The notes beneath the pieces were generated by a model, which was not told where the DNA came from, did no database searches, and saw nothing but the letters and a program-made list of their open reading frames with translations. A DNA stretch of 64,000 bases from Allodiplogaster sudhausi. Lineage: Eukaryota; Nematoda; Chromadorea; Rhabditida; Diplogasteridae. How positions within the stretch are numbered: the stretch's first letter is position 1; the number at the start of each line of letters is the position of its first letter. The position numbers and the translations under genes were made by a program. Shown piece after piece: positions 58,445 through 64,000 of this stretch. The stretch covers positions 132,001 to 196,000 of the forward strand of contig CALZFC010000271.1 of the NCBI GenBank assembly GCA_945643635.1. Reading direction: 5' to 3'.

Positions 58445-60016
58445 TTCTGTATCTCACTCTCTGTATCTCTCTGTCCTTGTCTCTCTGTATCTCTGTCTCC
58501 TTCTCTCTCTCTCACTCTCTTTCACTCTCTCTCCGTGTCTCTTTTTGCTTCTCTCTCTCTCTCCCTCTCAATCTTGGTTTTGTGGAAGAAGTCTTCTACT
58601 GTCCTTTTCCTGCTGCTTCCTACCTGCTTATTAGCTCCTTCCGAGTCTCCTTCCCTGACCCTGATCCTCTTCTTCGTTCTCTTTCCTCGCTCAGCCAGTC
58701 ATCGCTTTCCAAGTTCGCGCAGTTACTACACAATAATGTATTGCTTTTCTTTTTTCCATTCCGTTCTCTCTCTTTCTAATCTCTCACTTTCTCTTTCTCT
58801 CCCTATCAGTCTCTGCCACTATCACACACTCTCTCTCTCCCACTTTCTCTTTCTCTCGTTCTCTCTATCTTTCTCTTTTCCTCTCTCTCCCTATGTCATG
58901 CCTGCAGAGAAAGAACGAATGCCTTTCGTCACGACAACGAAGCGGACAACCTACAGGATGTGTGGTCCTGACCGGAAGGGAGGGAAGGGGAGGAAACCTT
59001 GTGGACAGGTCGTCCATCACACTCTCCATCTATTCGCTCTCTCTCCCTCCTTGCCCTGTCTTACCCTCTCATTCTCACCACCTTATCACTACCTCTCTCT
59101 CTCCCTCGCTCTCTCTCGTTCTCTCTCTCGTTCTCTCGTTCTCACTCTCAAAGAAGCGCCGCGCCGGTGATGCTGCGCAGAAAGGAGTGAATAATTCCCG
59201 GGAGCGTGTCCCATGGTCTTCTTCTTCGCGCAGTCCGGCGGCCACTTTCCATTGGAAAGAAGATCGGATGGAGGAAATAGTGGGGAGGAAAAACGGGCCG
59301 CTGAGAGACAACTGAACTGGCCAGAATGAGAGAGAGCTGAGCAGGCCAGAATCCCAGAAGAGAGAAGTTCGAGGCTGGGAGCGGCTCGCATCACACTTTT
59401 CCTCTTTTTACATCACTTTTATGTAGTTTCCTCACCTTCCCTTATTTTCTCTCCAATCCTCTTTTTCGTTTCTTTCTTTTCTTCTTCTTTTCCTCTCTTA
59501 CTTTTCTGTTGCCTTTCCTCGTCTCTTCCCGAAGAAAGCAAAGAGTGTAAAAGACAGAAAGACAAGGAGAATGGATAATCCTTCCGATGCGGGATCATCG
59601 CGGATTTGCACCCGAGCTTCCGCTTTGGCCGAGCTTCCTTCTTGGCACAGAAGAACTGAAAGAGAGGACGAGAAGGATAGTTGGATTCCATCGAAGTGTA
59701 GAATCTCATTTAATTTATCTTAAATAATAGTAGAATCTCCATGATTCTCTTTGACTGGCCAACAAGATCGAGCTGGTTCCCTTATTCATTCCATTACATT
59801 TAATTTATGAACATCTTTATTCTTCTCAATTCGCTCCATCTCTTCGATTCCCTTTGGCTTTTCTACATCCTTCTGCCTTTCTTTGCTCACGCAATGAAAG
59901 GAGCGCCAGCTAAGCCAAGCACCTCGCATGCCAGGAAAGCAGCAATTAGATGAAGCAGGGCCAGGTGGAAGGGAAGAGAACAACCGAGCATGTGAGAAAG
60001 AGAGTGGAAGCGAGAG

Positions 60017-60059
<43 letters not shown>

Positions 60060-60544
60060 TAGAGCAGAAGATAACAAGAGTGCATGCGAGAAAGAGAGTG
60101 GGAGCAAGAGAGCCAGAGAGAAACAGAAAATCAGAATGGGAGCGCGAGAGAGAGAGAGAGAGAGAGAATCCGAGAGCAGAAACACAGAAGGAGATAGCGT
60201 GCGGTGAGGAGAAGAGAGTAAATCGTCAAAGAAAAAATTTGAGTTGTAATGAGTGAAAGTTACAAGAAGCATGGCTAAATACTGAATGGCTCTGTTATTC
60301 AAGAAAACAAAGTTATAAAATCATAGAATATGCATTCATTGTTGATCAGTAATGATGGTTTTATGGCTAGCAGAACTGTGAATATCTTCCGACAAATGAG
60401 GAAGAGCGTTACAGTATCCTACTCTTCCATTTCTTTCATTTTTCCCGGATTTGGATATCAATCGCATCTGTTATTGGATCACTGAGATTTGTTTGCTTTT
60501 GTAAACAAAGGGAGCAGCAAATTGAGAGGAGGATGGAGAAGTTG
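55248..60544. other. Upstream region of Distal-less, no second gene seen
   Basis: This holds the presumed 5' UTR and promoter side of the homeobox gene. GA or CT tracts lie at about 55588-55622, 55722-55754, 56086-56113, 56616-56710, 56855-56938, 58250-58281, 58402-58580, 58770-58890, 59090-59150, 60014-60054 and 60138-60168. No open frame without repeat bias stands out, and no confident TATA box or start site can be assigned. Confidence 0.55.
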
Positions 60545-60777
60545 GAGAGATCGAGGCAAGTGACACACTGCAAGAGTGCTAAAGAACTTGGAGAGATCGA
60601 GACAAGCGAGAGACTGCAAGAGTGCGAGAGAACTTGGAGAGATCGAGGCTAGTGACACACTGCAAGAGTGCGAGAGAACTTAGAGAGATCGAGACAAGCG
60701 AGAGACTGCAAGAGTACGAGAGAACTTGGAGAGATCGAGACAAGTAAGAGACCGTAAGAGTGCGAGAAAGACGATGA
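60545..60777. repeat. 46-bp minisatellite, five units
   Basis: The unit is gagagatcgaggcaagtgac plus 26 further bases, repeated five times. Two versions alternate in part: one with gtgacacactg (units 1 and 3) and one with gcgagagactg (units 2 and 4). The last unit is diverged. Confidence 0.85.
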
Positions 60778-60973
60778 GGCCAAGATATGCTGCAGACGTT
60801 GAAAGAAAGGAATATCGGCTCTCACCCTTCTGGTTACGGTAGCTTCCGATTCTAAGAAGAAGGCGTTGGCAGTTGTGACAGGGAGAGGAAGGAAGTCGGC
60901 TGAGGAAGGAAGAGGGGGAGGAAAGAAAAAGACGAAGAGGAAGCGCAAGATAGAGAGAGAGAAAGAGAGAGCC

Positions 60974-61023
<50 letters not shown>

Positions 61024-61449
61024 AGAGAGAGAGAGATTGAGAGAGATTGAGAGAGAGAGGAAGATGACCGAACGCTACTTCTCATGTTCTCTCCAAGATT
61101 CTGCTCTAATGTTTCGAGCGCATTTTCTCTCGATCTTTTACTCGTCTTTTTCACATTATGCTGCCAAGGCGTTCTAATTTTGAAGCTTCTTCCACTTCTT
61201 GCTATTCCATGTAGCGCTGCTTTCTTTCTCTCTCTATCTTTCTCTCTCTCTAGCTTTCTCTCTCTCTCTCTCTCTTTCTCTCTTCCTCACCCTCGTTCCT
61301 TCTCTCACTCAGTGCTGCTGACGGAGACACTGCTTTACGGCTCAAGGCGTTTTCATGTGCTGCTCTGGCGCAGCCGCACATAACAGTCTTCTGATGCGAC
61401 AGATAAGAGTGAGTCAGTGAGATCACGAGAGAGAGAGAGAGTGAAAGAA

Positions 61450-61499
<50 letters not shown>

Positions 61500-64000
61500 G
61501 GGGGGAGACCCAACAGGTGTGAAGAGCATAAGGTTGTTGGGAGTGAAGGATTGGTTGGAGTGGGGCAGAAAGGGGATGGCTGGAGGAGGCGATGCTGCGG
61601 GTGTCAGCCACGCGTGCTGTGGGCAGAGATGGATTACGCTAGCCGCTATCTCAACAAAGAAGAAGGGTGCTCGAGGTAAAAGGAGAAGAGCATGAAGAAT
61701 ATCATAGAGAGAGGGGGGAGAGAGAGAGAGGGAGAGAGCGAGCGAGCGAGAGAGAAATAGAGAATAAAGAAAGGCACTTGACTTATGCCATTGAATAGAC
61801 AGTCAATGTCCATCTTCCTCTAACCAGCTGCTGCCAGTTGCGAATCCCTGAAGGGACTGCTGACACCTAATGGCCTTTATATCCTTCCTCTACACTCTCT
61901 TCCCCTCCATCTCTCTGCCTAATTCCTCTCCATCTCTCTTTCTCCTTCCCCTCAATCTCTCTTTCGCCTTCACTTCCATCTCTTTTTCTCCTTCCCCTCC
62001 ATCTCTTGTTCTTCTTCCCCTCCATCTCTCGTTTTCCTTCCCCTCCATCCCTCGTTCTCTTTCCCCTCCATCTTTCGTTCTCCTCCTCCTCCATCTCTCG
62101 TTCTCTTTCCCCTCCATCTCTCGTTCTCCTTCCCCTTCATCTCTCTTTCTCCTTCCCCCCATCTCTCTCTTTCTCATCTCGTTGTTCATGTATCAATATA
62201 ACCAATTATTCTTCATATGTCTTACTTTTCTTTCAGAGATTTGAGATTTCTTTCAGAGTCTCTAGTGCCATTTGTTGATTTCGGAGTTTCTAAATTTTTT
62301 GACTAGTTTTATTCTTAATTTGTACTCCAGTGCACCTCACGGTATCTCATACAAACTACTAATTAATTAGTTGTCATTTCCGACTTCCTTCGCAGTGTCC
62401 CCAAATCGTCATCATTCTCTTGGAGTCGTCATTGCAACTGATAATTATCAGTTCTACTTTCATTGCCCTTTATCGCAACTCTTCTCGCATATCTTCGCTG
62501 TCGCTTTCTAGATTACACAACAAATATGATGAAGCGTGAAAGAGTTTGTTTATGGAATAATCACCGTAAGATAGAATAGTATAAAAAGCAGGAAGGCAAA
62601 CGGTCAAACGAGGAGAGCAGGTACCGTAACAAGTCTACCGTGTCCTCAATTCAGGGATCCATGGTGACCTCGCGGGCTGCTACTTCAGGCAAGAGAGCGG
62701 AAGAGACTTGGAGTGAGAGAGTCTGGGAGATTGCAGAGAGACAAAAGAGAGGAGACATTCAGAGTAAAAAGAGAGAAGGAGAGAGTCAGTGGGACATTGA
62801 GAGATTGCAGAGAGAAAAAAGAGAGTAGCGAATGGTCTGCGCAGAGCGTGGAATTACGCAGAAAAGAGCAGTGAAATATCCTGGAATGACTGTCCTTTGA
62901 ATCTATTCATTTTCCTCTTTCTCCCCTTCTGCATCCTCGAAACTTTTTACAAGTTTTCATTTCCTCTTTTTCCTCGCTGTCTATTAAATTAACTGCCATT
63001 GGCTATTTCAGAATAAAATAAAAATAAATAAATGGAATAAAATATTTTAAAGCAACGTGATTGTAAATTGGGACAAATATCTCTCTTCCTATCAATCAAA
63101 TTTAATTTGAGAAACACGCTATTGCAATAAAAAAAAACGATATGGAAAGAGAAGGACGGAGAGAGAAAAGAACAAGACAGAGAAATGGAGAGAGATATAG
63201 AGAGCTTCGAATCCAGAGATGACAAGCAATTAGCCTGACCTTTCTCAGTCTCTTTCCTCTGACACCCAACTCCACTGTTCATTGAAGCTCTCAATCTTTT
63301 TCTTTGGTAATCCCTCGTCCCATCAGACTCTCTCTCCCTTTTTGTCTCTCGCACTCTGCCTGTCTACTGTTCTCTACACTCTCACACCCTGTACACTTTC
63401 CAATTTCTCACCTTATTAGATACTATTTCGATGCTGTACCGATGTGTATACCTGGTTCTCCTTTTATGTCGCTCTCGGTCTCTTCCAGCTGAGAGGGTGG
63501 AGCATTCTAAAAATTGCACCCCGCTGTGCCATCTCCCACAATGGAGGTTTCTTACTGCGTAGTCCGCGGAGATGAGGGACTGACCTATGCAACGTAACCA
63601 GGACTCTGTATGTACATGAATACCAACACAGAAAGAGAATAAGGATGTAATGAAGATTTCTCTCGTCCAATTCAGTCTTCTTTTCACAACCCAGAAAAAT
63701 TTGTGGTTTTAAAACGACAGAATAAAACGAGTACTATGCTCAAAATAGGAAGAGAGATCTTAAAATAAGGCTGTCCAGAAAAGCTCGGCTCTCCCTTGAA
63801 TTCAACCGGGAGAGTACCAAAAAAAAAACCAAGTTAATTTTAAATTGAAATTAATAAAGCACTTATACCCACTCCTGAATGACTAATTAGAGGCGGAAAA
63901 TTACCATCATGATGAAACTGTCAAAAACTGCGTATGACACATTTAAGTTTTTTCCCCTGCAATATCTATTTGATCTCGCCCAACACGCAACAATAATGTA
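60778..64000. other. Intergenic DNA with GA/CT tracts and a CT-rich minisatellite
   Basis: GA-rich tracts lie at about 60950-61060, 61424-61497 and 61706-61755, with CT at 61220-61290. A roughly 20-22 bp minisatellite of the form CTCCATCTCTCGTTCTCCTTC runs from about 61895 to 62165. The rest (62.2-64.0 kb) is mixed AT-rich sequence. No gene can be supported. Confidence 0.6.

Overview
The window looks like nuclear DNA from an animal, most likely a nematode. Three things suggest this: a Distal-less homeobox gene whose homeodomain resembles nematode ceh-43, compact spliced exons with several short introns, and AT-rich intergenic DNA with many GA/CT microsatellites. The species cannot be named from the sequence.

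Region 1 (1 to about 44.1 kb) is a head-to-tail tandem array of Helitron-like rolling-circle transposons, all on the + strand except one inverted segment. The usual unit is about 1,358 bp. It starts with TC plus an AT-rich end (TCTATTATTATATAAAAG-type), ends with a hairpin and CTAG, and the next unit starts at the very next base. About 17 whole or partial short units are visible. One member of the array is very large, 11280-31833 (20.5 kb). It has the same left and right ends as the short units, but a 19 kb core sits between two 61-bp direct repeats. From left to right the core holds: GC-rich islands that read as exons of a spliced gene (perhaps a captured host fragment); an array of nine 95-nt three-way-junction modules; three copies of a compact hammerhead-like RNA motif; a GC-rich structured leader with a perfect pseudoknot; and a 3,527-codon open frame. 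A fourth hammerhead-like copy lies just after that frame. The encoded protein carries seven Ulp1 (C48) protease-like modules, a Helitron zinc finger, an HUH Rep nuclease and a PIF1-type helicase. I read the long element as the autonomous source and the short units as its internally deleted derivatives. The array ends at a 115-bp perfect palindrome.

Region 2 (44.1-48.1 kb) is intergenic. It contains a 0.66 kb fold-back element with oppositely oriented arrays of a GGCGTCCCAT motif, then CT and GA tracts.

Region 3 (48.1-55.2 kb, - strand) is a six-exon Distal-less gene. Every splice phase joins, giving a 355-residue protein with the homeodomain split between residues 44 and 45. Its large intron and upstream DNA (to 64 kb) are full of GA/CT tracts and minisatellites, and I see no second convincing gene there.

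The strongest candidate for something undescribed is the hammerhead-like motif. All hammerhead core elements are present and three helices show compensatory or pair-preserving changes among copies, but the strands are joined in an order that matches none of the three known hammerhead types. Activity is untested.
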